From NCBI RefSeq assembly GCF_013185185.1, contig NZ_JAAZWE010000003.1:62001-126000 (forward strand): DNA of 64,000 nucleotides, read 5' to 3'. The first letter of the stretch is position 1; each line of letters starts with the position of its first letter. The position numbers and the translations under genes were made by a program. Under the pieces are notes generated by a model. That model saw nothing but the letters and a program-made list of their open reading frames with translations. It had not been told where the DNA came from and searched no databases. Origin of the DNA: Saccharibacillus endophyticus (GTDB taxonomy: Bacteria; Bacillota; Bacilli; Paenibacillales; Paenibacillaceae). Positions 51,271-60,083 of this stretch are shown one piece after another.

Positions 51271-52611
51271 ATGGCCATGGCGGTTCCCAAAATGAGATTC
51301 GCTCCGCCGCAGATTTTGGCTATGGGTTATGCGGTTATGGTGTTGATCGGCACGCTGTTACTGATGCTGCCGATTTCCAATACGACGGGGCGGCCGTTGC
51401 CGTTGATCGATGCTTTTTTTACGGCAACTTCGGCAGTATGCGTGACGGGACTTGTGGTTGTGGACACAGGCACGTTTTTTAGCACATTCGGTCAAGTGGT
51501 CATTCTGGTTTTGATTCAGATCGGCGGACTCGGGTTCATGACGATGGCGACCTTGTTCGCGCTCGTTTTTCAGCGGCGGATTTCGCTGCGCGACCGTCTG
51601 CTGCTGCAAGAAGCAATGAACCAAGGGTCGGTTGAAGGGATTGTCAGGCTGATCCGCCGCGTGTTGTATTACTCGTTAGCGATCGAAGCAGCCGGAGCGT
51701 TATTGTTCGCTGCGCGCTTGGCCTTTGATATGCCGTTCGGCCGGGCGCTGTATTACGGGATTTTTCATTCTGTTTCCTTTTTCAACAATGCAGGCTTCGA
51801 TATTTTCGGGGATTTTCGCAGTTTGACGGATTATGCGGATGACCCGATCATGAATCTGACGGCTATGGCGCTGATCGTACTCGGCGGTTTGGGTTTTATC
51901 GTATTGTCTGATTTGGCCGATTTCCGGAGTAAAAAAAAGTTGTCGATGCACTCGAAAGTAGTTCTGGCCACGACGGGGTTTCTGATTTTGCTCGGATTCG
52001 TCGTGATTTTGATCTTCGAGTGGAGCAATACCGGCACGTTGGGGCGCTTCGGTTGGAACGGAAAGTTTTGGAGCGCGATGCTTCAATCCGTCACGCCGCG
52101 AACCGCGGGCATCAACTCGGTCGATCTGACCGCTTTGCATCATTCGACGCAGTTCATGCTGCTGATTTTGATGTTTATCGGCGCTTCGCCGGGATCGACG
52201 GGCGGCGGCATCAAAACGACGACGTTCGCGGTTACGATCGGCGCGATGATCGCGATGATGCGCGGCCGGGAAGATGTCGTCTTTTTCCGTCAAAGATTGG
52301 CGCGCGAACGTATTCTTAAAGCGCTGACGATCATTTTGCTGGCGCTTGCTTTGGTTATTGCGGTGTCGATGATACTGTCAGCTACCGAAGACCACGATTT
52401 TATCGTGATTCTGTTCGAAACGACTTCCGCGTTCGGTACGGTCGGGCTTTCGCTTGGACTTACGCCCGAGCTGTCGACGTTCGGCAAAGTGATGATCGCG
52501 CTGACCATGTTCGCCGGACGGGTCGGTCTGTTGACGCTCGTCTACGCGCTTAAACCGAAGAAAAGCACGGAGAAATTCCGGTATCCCGAAGGCAAGATCA
52601 TTATTGGTTAA
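51271..52611 (+). CDS. ktrB: Potassium uptake channel subunit KtrB (TrkH family)
   Basis: The membrane pore of a Ktr K+ system, about 446 residues. The four selectivity-filter loops are seen in order: SAVCVTGLVVVDTG, FFNNAGFDIFG, TPRTAGINSVD and SAFGTVGLSLGLT. ATG 51271 is preferred, with GGGGAG upstream; an in-frame ATG at 51217 would add 18 polar residues. It is 15 bases before ktrA, its gating partner. K+ uptake complements the Mrp Na+ export operon. Confidence 0.92.
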   Translation: MAMAVPKMRFAPPQILAMGYAVMVLIGTLLLMLPISNTTGRPLPLIDAFFTATSAVCVTGLVVVDTGTFFSTFGQVVILVLIQIGGLGFMTMATLFALVFQRRISLRDRLLLQEAMNQGSVEGIVRLIRRVLYYSLAIEAAGALLFAARLAFDMPFGRALYYGIFHSVSFFNNAGFDIFGDFRSLTDYADDPIMNLTAMALIVLGGLGFIVLSDLADFRSKKKLSMHSKVVLATTGFLILLGFVVILIFEWSNTGTLGRFGWNGKFWSAMLQSVTPRTAGINSVDLTALHHSTQFMLLILMFIGASPGSTGGGIKTTTFAVTIGAMIAMMRGREDVVFFRQRLARERILKALTIILLALALVIAVSMILSATEDHDFIVILFETTSAFGTVGLSLGLTPELSTFGKVMIALTMFAGRVGLLTLVYALKPKKSTEKFRYPEGKIIIG

Positions 52612-52626
52612 GGCGGTGCATGTATA

Positions 52627-53301
52627 GTGGGTACACAACAATTCGTGGTAGTCGGTTTAGGGCGTTTCGGCATGAGCCTGGGCATGGAACTGATCGAGCT
52701 CGGTTACGAGGTCATGGGCGTCGATCGCAGCGAGGAAGTCGTGGAAGAGGTGGGAGACCGTTTCACGTACGCGTCGGTCGCCGACGCTACGGACGAGGAA
52801 ATGCTGCGTTCGCTCGGCATCCGGAACTTCGACTGCGGAATCGTGGCCATCGGCGAAAATATGCAGACCAGCATCCTGGCCGCGATCCTGCTTAAAGAGC
52901 TGGGCGTGAAAAAAGTGGTTGCCAAAGCGATTACGGTGCTGCACGGTCGGGCGTTGGAAAAGATCGGCGTCGACCAAGTGATTTTCCCCGAACGCGACAT
53001 GGGCATCCGGGTGGCGCATCAGCTTGTGACTCCGAACCTGTTGGATTATATCAAGCTGTCGGATGATTATTCGATCGTGGAGATGCTTGTGCCGAGCTGT
53101 CTCAACTCGCGTACGATTGCCGACCTGAATTCGCGCACGCGTTTCGGCTGCACCATCGTCGCCTTGCGGACGGAAGCGGGCGTGACGATTGCGCCGACGG
53201 CGCTGGATCAGATGCACCAAGGGGATATTATGGTGATCGCCGGTCCGAATGATCGGATCGAACAGTTTGAACGCGAAGTGGTGAACGTGGAAGAATCTTA
53301 A
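52627..53301 (+). CDS. ktrA: Potassium uptake regulatory subunit KtrA (RCK domains)
   Basis: A cytoplasmic gating protein of 224 residues. The N-terminal RCK fold has the nucleotide motif VVVGLGRFGMSLGMEL. The C-terminal RCK_C domain (about 140-220) is the c-di-AMP-binding type in B. subtilis KtrA/KtrC. GTG start after AAGGCGGTG. Cotranscribed with ktrB. Confidence 0.93.
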   Translation: MGTQQFVVVGLGRFGMSLGMELIELGYEVMGVDRSEEVVEEVGDRFTYASVADATDEEMLRSLGIRNFDCGIVAIGENMQTSILAAILLKELGVKKVVAKAITVLHGRALEKIGVDQVIFPERDMGIRVAHQLVTPNLLDYIKLSDDYSIVEMLVPSCLNSRTIADLNSRTRFGCTIVALRTEAGVTIAPTALDQMHQGDIMVIAGPNDRIEQFEREVVNVEES

Positions 53302-53310
53302 GCAGGCGGC

Positions 53311-53389
53311 GGGGAAACCGGCAGGCGTCCGCAAACTTCGGAACCCATTGAAGTTGCGGACCTGGCGCGATCTCCCCGTCTTCTTTTTT
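53311..53389 (+). terminator. Terminator of ktrBA
   Basis: A long hairpin with GTCCGCAAACTTC/GAAGTTGCGGAC as its centre and GGGGA/TCCCC at the base, followed by TTCTTTTTT. The remaining gap to 53914 is A+T-rich with a possible catabolite site and no gene. Confidence 0.75.
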
Positions 53390-53516
53390 ATCATTTTGAA
53401 AAAGATTGAATGCGAATGAAACGGCTCAAATTCCGGCCAGCGCAAGCAAGCAAAAATAAGCAGGCAAGCGAGGGGCTTTTTTGAAAAAAGTGTCGATTTG
53501 GTGAACACACTAATTT

Positions 53517-53530
53517 TGGAAGCGTTTCCT
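53517..53530 (+). promoter_or_regulatory. Candidate CcpA (cre) site upstream of sdhCAB
   Basis: TGGAAGCGTTTCCT resembles the cre consensus TGNAANCGNTNNCA, with one departure near the 3' end. It lies about 390 bases before sdhC. hprK in this window supplies the co-repressor branch of the same system. Weak evidence from eye-matching only. Confidence 0.35.
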
Positions 53531-53914
53531 TGTGAATAAAGGCATGAACACTGCTGCAATGCGCTTCAGCACTCGATTCAAAGCAGTCAAGCCCGTTTAA
53601 ATGGTTGTTGATAAGTTAACCTTTATGCACGCTTACATATACTATGCAGGAATTTTTTGTTTTCAAAAAGTCGCCATATCGGTTCCATTCTCTGAAATTT
53701 TGGAGTAACATAAAAGAGAAGCTGCTTTGTTCACAAAATTGTAAAGGGTTCATACCCCCGGCTTTTTTGCAGGCTTCTGCATGCGGGCCGGCAAAGCGGA
53801 AAATTTCGTTATGGGATTTATGAAAACGTTCTAAAACGGACATTTTTGCGGCATGAAGGACTTGATTCCGACGGGCAGCGGAATGTCGAATGATGAAAGG
53901 GGACGGTTCGGCAG

Positions 53915-54586
53915 ATGAAAGGTTACTACGCCAGAAAGGTGCACTCGTTACTGGGGCTTGTTCCGCTCAGCTTATTCCTCATCGAGCACGCGATCACGAA
54001 CTACGCGGCTTTTGATGGCGGGCAGGAAGGCTTCCGCGACGCGGTGCGCACACTCAACGATCTACCACTTGTTTTCTTCCTTGAACTGTTCGCGATCTGG
54101 CTTCCGCTGCTCTTTCACGGCGTGTACGGACTTTATATCGCGTATCAGGCGCAGCCTAACCTGGGACACTTCAAGACGGAGCGCAACTGGCGTTTCGTAT
54201 TGCAGCGGGTGAGCGGCGTGATCGCTTTCGTCTTCATCATCTGGCACGTGTACACGACACGTTTTCAGATCACGTTGGGCAATACCACTCACGACGAACT
54301 CGGCGGCTTCATGCATAACATAGTCACGCAGCCAGGATTTTTCATCTTCTTCCTGGTCGGCGTTATCGCGACGACGTTCCACTTCGCCAATGGCGTATGG
54401 GCGTTCCTCGTCAGTTGGGGAATCACTGTCGGGCCTCGGGCTCAGCGTATTTCTTCCTACGCCTGCATGGGTCTGTTCCTGATCGTGACGACTCTGTTCA
54501 TGCTGTCGCTGTTTGCATTCCGCGGCGAAGAATTCGCCGATACGGCCAGCGTCATTACCACGACACTCCAAACACTGATTGGTTAA
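53915..54586 (+). CDS. sdhC: Succinate dehydrogenase cytochrome b558 subunit
   Basis: The five-helix diheme membrane anchor of B. subtilis-type succinate:menaquinone reductase, 223 residues. Heme-ligand histidines are in FLIEHAITNYA, LLFHGVYGLYI, IIWHVYTTRF and TTFHFANGVWA. Start follows AAAGGGGA. First gene of sdhCAB. Confidence 0.94.
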   Translation: MKGYYARKVHSLLGLVPLSLFLIEHAITNYAAFDGGQEGFRDAVRTLNDLPLVFFLELFAIWLPLLFHGVYGLYIAYQAQPNLGHFKTERNWRFVLQRVSGVIAFVFIIWHVYTTRFQITLGNTTHDELGGFMHNIVTQPGFFIFFLVGVIATTFHFANGVWAFLVSWGITVGPRAQRISSYACMGLFLIVTTLFMLSLFAFRGEEFADTASVITTTLQTLIG

Positions 54587-54603
54587 GGGGGACTTAAGCA
54601 GAC

Positions 54604-56346
54604 ATGGCAAAATCCGGACTTATTATCGTCGGCGGCGGGCTCGCGGGCCTTATGGCGACCGTCAAAGCAGCCGAAGCCGGCGTTCCTGTACAGTTATTCT
54701 CCCTGGTTCCCGTTAAACGTTCGCACTCCGTGTGCGCGCAAGGCGGCATCAACGGAGCGGTTAATACGAAAGGCGAAGGCGATTCGCCTTGGATTCACTT
54801 CGACGACACGGTTTACGGCGGAGACTTCCTCGCCAATCAGCCTCCGGTCAAAGCCATGTGCGAAGCCGCTCCCGGCATTATCCACTTGATGGACCGGATG
54901 GGCGTCATGTTCAACCGTACGCCGGAAGGCCTGCTCGACTTCCGCCGCTTCGGCGGCACCAAGTTCCACCGCACGGCATTCGCGGGCGCGACCACGGGGC
55001 AGCAGCTCTTGTACGCGCTTGACGAACAAGTCCGCCGTTACGAAGCTGCGGGTCTCGTGACCAAATACGAGAACTGGGAATTCCTTGGCGCGGTACTGGA
55101 CGACGAAGGTGTCTGCCGCGGCGTCAGCTCGCAGGATCTGAAGACGATGGAAATCAAGACGTTCGTAGCCGACGCGGTCATCCTGGCGACGGGCGGACCC
55201 GGCATCATTTTCGGCAAAACGACCAACTCGGTCATCAACACCGGTACCGCGGCCAGCGCCGTGTACCAGCAGGGCGTTCATTACGCGAACGGCGAATTCA
55301 TTCAGATTCACCCGACGGCGATTCCGGGCGACGACAAACTGCGGCTGATGTCCGAATCGGCACGCGGCGAAGGCGGCCGGATCTGGACGTACAAAGACGG
55401 TAAGCCTTGGTACTTCCTGGAAGAGAAATATCCGTCGTACGGCAACCTCGTACCGCGCGATATCGCGACCCGGGAAATCTTCAACGTCTGCGTCGACCAG
55501 AAACTCGGCATTAACGGCGAGAACATGGTTTACCTGGATCTCTCGCATAAAGACCCGAAAGAACTCGACGTCAAACTCGGCGGCATCATCGAGATTTACG
55601 AGAAGTTCATGGGCGACGATCCGCGCAAGATTCCGATGAAAATCTTCCCGGCAGTCCATTATTCGATGGGCGGCATGTGGGTCGACTATAACCAAATGAC
55701 GAATATCCCCGGTTTGTTCGCAGCCGGCGAATGCGAATATCAATACCACGGCGCGAACCGCCTCGGCGCGAACTCGCTCGTTTCCGCGATCTACGGCGGC
55801 ATGGTGGCCGGACCGAAAGCGGTCGAGTACATCAAAGGCCTCAAAAAATCCGCAGCCGATCTGTCCAGCACGCTCTTCGAACGCGAGACGGCCAAGCATA
55901 CGGCCCGCTACAACGAACTGATGGGCATGGACGGCACGGAAAACGCTTATGTGCTGCACCGCGAACTCGGCGAGTGGATGACCGACAATATGACGGTCGT
56001 TCGTTACAACGACAAGCTGGAGCAGACGATCGGCAAGATCAAGGAACTGAAGCAGCGCTACAAAAAGATCAACATGATCGACACGGCCAAATGGAACAAC
56101 TCCAGCGTCGCGTTCACGCGCCAGTTCTGGAACATGCTTGAGCTGTCCGAAGCGATGACCAAAGGCGCTCTCCTACGCGACGAAAGCCGCGGCGCCCACT
56201 ACAAGCCGGACTTCCCGATGCGCAACGACGAGGACTTCCTGAAGACCACGAAAGCCGAATGGACGGCGGACGGTCCGAAGATCACTTATGATCCTGTCGA
56301 CGTCTCGCTGATCCCGCCTCGCGTTCGCGACTATTCGAAAGATTGA
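54604..56346 (+). CDS. sdhA: Succinate dehydrogenase flavoprotein subunit
   Basis: The catalytic FAD subunit of 580 residues. FAD motif IIVGGGLAGLMATVKAAEAG; the covalent-flavin histidine in KRSHSVCAQGGINGA; substrate and catalytic blocks FIQIHPTAIPG, SESARGEGGRIWT, VHYSMGGMWVDY and HGANRLGANSLVSA. It oxidises succinate to fumarate. It starts 17 bases after sdhC. The next gene, sdhB, is 426 bases away, which is unusual. Confidence 0.97.
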   Translation: MAKSGLIIVGGGLAGLMATVKAAEAGVPVQLFSLVPVKRSHSVCAQGGINGAVNTKGEGDSPWIHFDDTVYGGDFLANQPPVKAMCEAAPGIIHLMDRMGVMFNRTPEGLLDFRRFGGTKFHRTAFAGATTGQQLLYALDEQVRRYEAAGLVTKYENWEFLGAVLDDEGVCRGVSSQDLKTMEIKTFVADAVILATGGPGIIFGKTTNSVINTGTAASAVYQQGVHYANGEFIQIHPTAIPGDDKLRLMSESARGEGGRIWTYKDGKPWYFLEEKYPSYGNLVPRDIATREIFNVCVDQKLGINGENMVYLDLSHKDPKELDVKLGGIIEIYEKFMGDDPRKIPMKIFPAVHYSMGGMWVDYNQMTNIPGLFAAGECEYQYHGANRLGANSLVSAIYGGMVAGPKAVEYIKGLKKSAADLSSTLFERETAKHTARYNELMGMDGTENAYVLHRELGEWMTDNMTVVRYNDKLEQTIGKIKELKQRYKKINMIDTAKWNNSSVAFTRQFWNMLELSEAMTKGALLRDESRGAHYKPDFPMRNDEDFLKTTKAEWTADGPKITYDPVDVSLIPPRVRDYSKD

Positions 56347-56370
56347 GGGTTGAAAGTCCTGTTCGGGAGA

Positions 56371-56520
56371 GAAGCTTAAGAACTGTGCTGCGGGAGAAAT
56401 TCGTTCCGGTCGCGTGTTGAAATCGGGAAGCTGATCGAAGTTTTATGAGGTTGCTTCCCGATTTCAAAGGCGAACACTATCGTTCCTGCACTGAATTTCT
56501 CCCTCCGCACAGTCGCTTCG
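56371..56520 (-). repeat. Family P palindromic intergenic element, copy 7 (inside the sdh operon)
   Basis: In reverse complement: GGAGGGAGAAATTCAGTG, then ACGATAGTGTTCGCC, inner stem GAAATCGGGAAGC/GCTTCCCGATTTC, then AACACGCGACC and CGAATTTCTCCC. It lies 25 bases after the sdhA stop, between sdhA and sdhB, so it is expected to be transcribed as part of the operon mRNA. Confidence 0.85.
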
Positions 56521-56558
56521 CTCCTTATAGGAGCTTTCTGGGTGATAGTTAATTATAA

Positions 56559-56678
56559 AGCGCTTCATAAGAAGCGCTAACGTCTAATACAGTGTAAAGC
56601 GCACTCATGAAAAGTGCGTTCTTCTCGAACTGGAACTTTTAAAAAATCACAGTGATCGCGTCATTGAACTATGACGCG
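56559..56678 (+). other. Array of three short hairpins in the sdhA-sdhB gap
   Basis: Hairpin 1: AGCGCTTC-ATAA-GAAGCGCT (56559-56578). Hairpin 2: CGCACT/AGTGCG (56600-56618) with flanking pairs. Hairpin 3: CGCGTCAT-TGAACT-ATGACGCG (56657-56678). They are evenly spaced at about 40-60 bases and lack T runs, so they are not obvious terminators. Confidence 0.6.
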
Positions 56679-56772
56679 GAACCTCTTTTAACCCGATAAA
56701 AAGATTGAACGGATAGGTCATGCTTTTGAAAGAACAAGACCTCGCCGTAAAATGAATGGGGGAGAACAGACG

Positions 56773-57561
56773 ATGGCGGAAACAACAACTGCACCGAACG
56801 CAGCTCAGAATACAGCCAGACGAGTCAAATTCATCATTACCCGTCAGGACACGCCGGAGACCAAGCCTTACACCGAAGAGTTCGATCTCCCTTACCGTCC
56901 GGGGATGAACGTCATCAGCGCCTTGATGGAGATCCAGCGCAACCCGGTCAATGCGGGCGGCGGAGCGACAGCGCCTGTATGTTGGGAGTCGAACTGTCTC
57001 GAAGAAGTATGCGGCGCTTGTTCGATGGTCATCAACGGCAAACCGCGCCAAGCCTGCTCGGCGCTTGTCGATCAGTTGGAGCAGCCGGTTCGGATTGCAC
57101 CGATGTCCACGTTCCCGGTCGTTCGCGACCTGGTCATTGACCGCAGCCGGATGTTTAACGCGTTGAAAAAAGTCAAAGCGTGGATTCCGATCGACGGTAC
57201 GTACGATCTGGGCGCAGGCCCTCGCATGCCGGAGAAAAAGCGCCAGTGGGCATATGAATTGTCCAAGTGCATGACTTGCGGCGTCTGCCTGCAAGCCTGC
57301 CCGAACGTCAATGACAAGACCGATTTCATCGGTCCGGCCGCGCTGTCGCAGGTCCGTCTGTTCAATGCTCACCCGACGGGCGAGATGAACGCCGACGACC
57401 GTCTGGACATGCTGATGGAAGGATCGGACGGAATCGAAGGCTGCGGCAACTCGCAGAACTGCGTACGCGCTTGCCCGAAAGGCATTCCGCTGACGACATC
57501 CATCGCCGATCTGAACAAACAGACGACCAAGCGCATGTTCAAGCGTTGGTTCGCCCAGTAA
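56773..57561 (+). CDS. sdhB: Succinate dehydrogenase iron-sulfur subunit
   Basis: The electron-transfer subunit, about 262 residues. [2Fe-2S] cysteines in CWESNCLEEVCGACSM and RQACSAL; [4Fe-4S] and [3Fe-4S] cysteines in CMTCGVCLQACP and GCGNSQNCVRACPKGIP. ATG 56773 lies behind GGGGGAG; an ATG at 56752 has no site. Sequence features match the B. subtilis group rather than the proteobacterial one. Confidence 0.96.
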   Translation: MAETTTAPNAAQNTARRVKFIITRQDTPETKPYTEEFDLPYRPGMNVISALMEIQRNPVNAGGGATAPVCWESNCLEEVCGACSMVINGKPRQACSALVDQLEQPVRIAPMSTFPVVRDLVIDRSRMFNALKKVKAWIPIDGTYDLGAGPRMPEKKRQWAYELSKCMTCGVCLQACPNVNDKTDFIGPAALSQVRLFNAHPTGEMNADDRLDMLMEGSDGIEGCGNSQNCVRACPKGIPLTTSIADLNKQTTKRMFKRWFAQ

Positions 57562-57598
57562 GCTTTTGCGCGAAAGAAGCTTTTCGACTTGCATATCG

Positions 57599-57634
57599 AT
57601 CCGAGCAGCCCGGCAACGAGCTGCTCGGATTTTT
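57599..57634 (+). terminator. Intrinsic terminator of sdhCAB
   Basis: ATCCGAGCAG/CTGCTCGGAT perfect 10-bp stem followed by TTTTT. Confidence 0.9.
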
Positions 57635-57824
57635 GCGTACGTTCGTTTGCGCCAAAAGCTTTTTGCGGGAACATTTCATGTTACACTTAAAGAACACTTT
57701 CCTGCGCGGCGGGGATGAAATTCAACGTGCAGTCCGCATGATTGAGAACGTGTTCGATTCGATGCGGATGCTCGGCTGCGCAAGTCCAACGATTTTTGCA
57801 ATCCGAAGGAGCAGAGAAACAATA

Positions 57825-58631
57825 ATGAAACAACTTATTACGGAAAGACCCCATACAAGGAGTTCGATTGCCGAACAAGCCCGAGTAATCGGCGTGCAGC
57901 CCGGCTCCGTGCTGTTGGTGCATTCCTCCCTCAAAGCTATAGGCGGATGGATCGCAGGCGGAGCGGAGGCCGTCGTGCTGGGTCTGGAAGATGCGATCGG
58001 CGAAGAAGGGACGCTCGTGATGCCGACGCAATCGTCCGAACTGACCGATCCGGCGATTTGGATGAATCCGCCGCTTGATCCGCGTTGGTGGGATTTGGTG
58101 AGGGACGAGATGCCTGTCTACGATCCGGACATGACACTGACTACGGGGATGGGAGCGATTCCCGAGACGTTTCGCAAACAGCGCGGGACGATTCGCAGCA
58201 GTCACCCGCATCTGTCTTTTGCCGCACGCGGACCTCAAGCTGCCGGAGTGACAGATAATCATTCGCTGGGCTACGGGCTGGGAGAGGGCTCGCCGCTCGC
58301 GCGCCTATACGAGCGGGATGCTTGGGTTCTGATGCTGGGGACCGGATACGGCACGAATACGTCTTTCCATCTGGCAGAGTATCGTGCGAACTATAGGGGG
58401 AAAAAAGAGCTGCGTCCCAAGGCGAAAGTGATAGGCGGAAACGGGCCGGAGTGGGTATCCTTCGGCGATATCAATTTCGATTCGGATGATTTTGAACGGA
58501 TGGGAGCCGACTTCGAGACCGAACGGAGCACTTCCGTTTCGCGCGGAAAAATCGGCCAGGCGGAATGTCGTCTGATTCGCCAGCGCGTGCTGGTGGATTA
58601 CGCCGTACGCTGGCTAGAGTTGTACCGCTAA
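57825..58631 (+). CDS. AAC(3)-family N-acetyltransferase
   Basis: A 268-residue member of the aminoglycoside 3-N-acetyltransferase family (PF02522). Family blocks: VLLVHSSLKAIGGWIAGG, EGTLVMPTQSSELTDPAIW, SSHPHLSFAARGPQA and VLMLGTGYGTNTSFHLAEY. It would transfer acetyl from acetyl-CoA to an amine. Chromosomal Bacillales members such as YokD-like proteins often have no proven antibiotic substrate, so resistance is not claimed. ATG 57825 follows AAGGAG; a long in-frame extension upstream belongs to no recognisable domain. It precedes a GNAT gene by 28 bases. Confidence 0.88.
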   Translation: MKQLITERPHTRSSIAEQARVIGVQPGSVLLVHSSLKAIGGWIAGGAEAVVLGLEDAIGEEGTLVMPTQSSELTDPAIWMNPPLDPRWWDLVRDEMPVYDPDMTLTTGMGAIPETFRKQRGTIRSSHPHLSFAARGPQAAGVTDNHSLGYGLGEGSPLARLYERDAWVLMLGTGYGTNTSFHLAEYRANYRGKKELRPKAKVIGGNGPEWVSFGDINFDSDDFERMGADFETERSTSVSRGKIGQAECRLIRQRVLVDYAVRWLELYR

Positions 58632-58659
58632 CGAATAATGATGAGGGGAGAACAAAGAC

Positions 58660-59253
58660 ATGGCGGACAAAGAGAGAATTTCCGGTAACCTGCCGAGCTG
58701 GTTGCCGATTCGAACGGAGCGTCTGGAATTGCGGATCTTGACGCATGAAGATATTCGCAAATGGAGCCGCACGGCTGACGATACCGAGGTGAACCGTTAT
58801 CTGGCGTCAGCCGGACGGACTTTCGGTGTCGGCAACCCGGATCGCATGTACCGACAAATCGAAGAATCCTACCGCAGCTTGAGCGCGCTTCATCTGGGTA
58901 TCTTTTTGCACGGCGGCGAAGAAATTATCGGCTTATGTTCGTTCCAACGTTGGGACGCCCGAGGCGGCAAAGCAGAACTGGGCTTCGCCCTGTCGCACGA
59001 ATATTGGGGCAAAGGCTACGCCACCGAAGCCGCAGCCGCCCTGGCTGACTTCGGCTTTGAGCATCTGGAACTGGAGCGCATTCAAGCCCGCTGTTTCGTC
59101 AAAAACGCAGCTTCGCTGCGCGTCTTGGCGAAGATCGGCATGGAACGCCAACACCGCCCCGAATTCGGCTTCGGCGTCAAACGCCGCGACGACGAACTGG
59201 GTGTTGTCGTATTCACCCTAACGCCCGAAAAGCTCAAAGAGAACCAAGCCTGA
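58660..59253 (+). CDS. GNAT-family N-acetyltransferase (RimJ/RimL-like)
   Basis: A 197-residue acetyltransferase. It begins LPIRTERLELRILTHEDI and has the acetyl-CoA site GYATEAAAALADFGFEHL and the following block ARCFVKNAASLRVLAKIGME, typical of Acetyltransf_3 (PF13302). Such proteins acetylate ribosomal protein N-termini, antibiotics or metabolites; the substrate is unknown. Start behind GAGGGGAG. Likely an operon with the AAC(3)-family gene. Confidence 0.9.
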   Translation: MADKERISGNLPSWLPIRTERLELRILTHEDIRKWSRTADDTEVNRYLASAGRTFGVGNPDRMYRQIEESYRSLSALHLGIFLHGGEEIIGLCSFQRWDARGGKAELGFALSHEYWGKGYATEAAAALADFGFEHLELERIQARCFVKNAASLRVLAKIGMERQHRPEFGFGVKRRDDELGVVVFTLTPEKLKENQA

Positions 59254-59406
59254 TTTCCCGATTAGCTTGAAGCTTTTTGAAACGGCAGAAACGCTTTTTT
59301 ACCAAAAAACTGGATTTGTTACACAAATGAAATATAAGCGACATTTTTCTCTAACATGCATGGGGTATAAATAAGACATGACCCCCTTTTGAAATAGAAG
59401 TGATTG

Positions 59407-59437
59407 GACCCGGACAACCGTCCGGGTCACTTTTTTT
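59407..59437 (+). terminator. Intrinsic terminator of the acetyltransferase pair
   Basis: GACCCGGAC-AACC-GTCCGGGTC, 9 bp perfect, followed by seven T. Confidence 0.88.
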
Positions 59438-59496
59438 GTGTCAGGGCTGCTTTCAAGCCTTAATTTTGCTGTCCTTCTAATCAATCTTTCACATAC

Positions 59497-59541
59497 AAAA
59501 AAGCTGCCCCAAAGTCACTCTTACGACTGGGGCAGCTTCTT
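59497..59541 (-). terminator. Second terminator, best in the minus direction
   Basis: AAGCTGCCCC/GGGGCAGCTT stem with A run before and CTTTTA after; on the minus strand it is followed by TTTTTTG. It probably ends readthrough from the carbohydrate ABC operon. From 59542 to 59910 the sequence is A+T-rich with TGTTGCATAT-type words and no convincing gene. Confidence 0.75.
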
Positions 59542-59911
59542 TTATGGAAGCATCTAATATCCATTGTTGCATATAAGCATAAATTTAAGCTCATCATCAA
59601 TAAAAAGTCGCCATTCCTGCGAATAAGCAACAATTCCCCGCCGATTCCCACCAAATGCTCCAAACCGTCAAAAATTATTGCTTTTCCGCAACAATCGGTA
59701 CTTAAACCGCCAATCCAGCTTATAAAGCCTAAAGTTACATGCAACAACCCAAATCACTTCATGCCATGACCGTCTTGATTCCAAAGTTGAAGGCGACGAA
59801 CCACAGGTTCGATTCGCACGCAAACCAACTACTGAATGCGTTCAAAATGCCAAGTCAGTCAACAGCTATGTGACAACATCATCATCCGCCTTGCATTTAT
59901 CTTTCTCTATT

Positions 59912-59937
59912 CCTATACCTAGGAATAGAGAAAGCCC
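59912..59937. repeat. Short perfect hairpin
   Basis: CTCTATTCCT-ATACCT-AGGAATAGAG, 10-bp perfect arms, immediately before family P copy 8. Confidence 0.6.
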
Positions 59938-59945
59938 TTCGCGAC

Positions 59946-60065
59946 AGAAGTTACGCGGCGGAGGGAGAAATTCAGGTCAATACGCCTTTGAACGCGGAAA
60001 GCCAGAGGCTTTCCAAGTGAGACAGCGTCTTGACCGAATTTCTCCCGCAGCCCCCCAGCTTCTTT
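59946..60065 (+). repeat. Family P palindromic intergenic element, copy 8 (short form)
   Basis: GGCGGAGGGAGAAATTCAG and CCGAATTTCTCCCGCAGCC outer arms; ACGCCTTTGAAC, then inner stem GGAAAGCC/GGCTTTCC, then AAGTGAGACAGCGTC. At about 120 bp it is the smallest copy. It lies downstream of the carbohydrate ABC operon. Confidence 0.75.
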
Positions 60066-60083
60066 CCCGAACAGGACGTCCGG

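Noticed and set aside
53600..53760. Rex or sigma-A sites upstream of sdhC, for example TTCACAAAATTGT
   Set aside because: Only half-sites or poor -35/-10 pairs were found, so no promoter could be assigned with confidence.
57825..58631. Acquired aminoglycoside-resistance gene
   Set aside because: It belongs to the AAC(3) family by sequence, but there is no mobile context or compositional shift, and chromosomal family members often have other substrates.
59481..59747. Minus-strand open frame of 88 codons
   Set aside because: It crosses a terminator hairpin, lies in A+T-rich repeat-like sequence, and has no supporting start site.
59828..59866. Possible tRNA: AGGTTCGATTCGCAC resembles a T-arm
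   Set aside because: No acceptor, D or anticodon stem can be built upstream and no CCA-like end follows.
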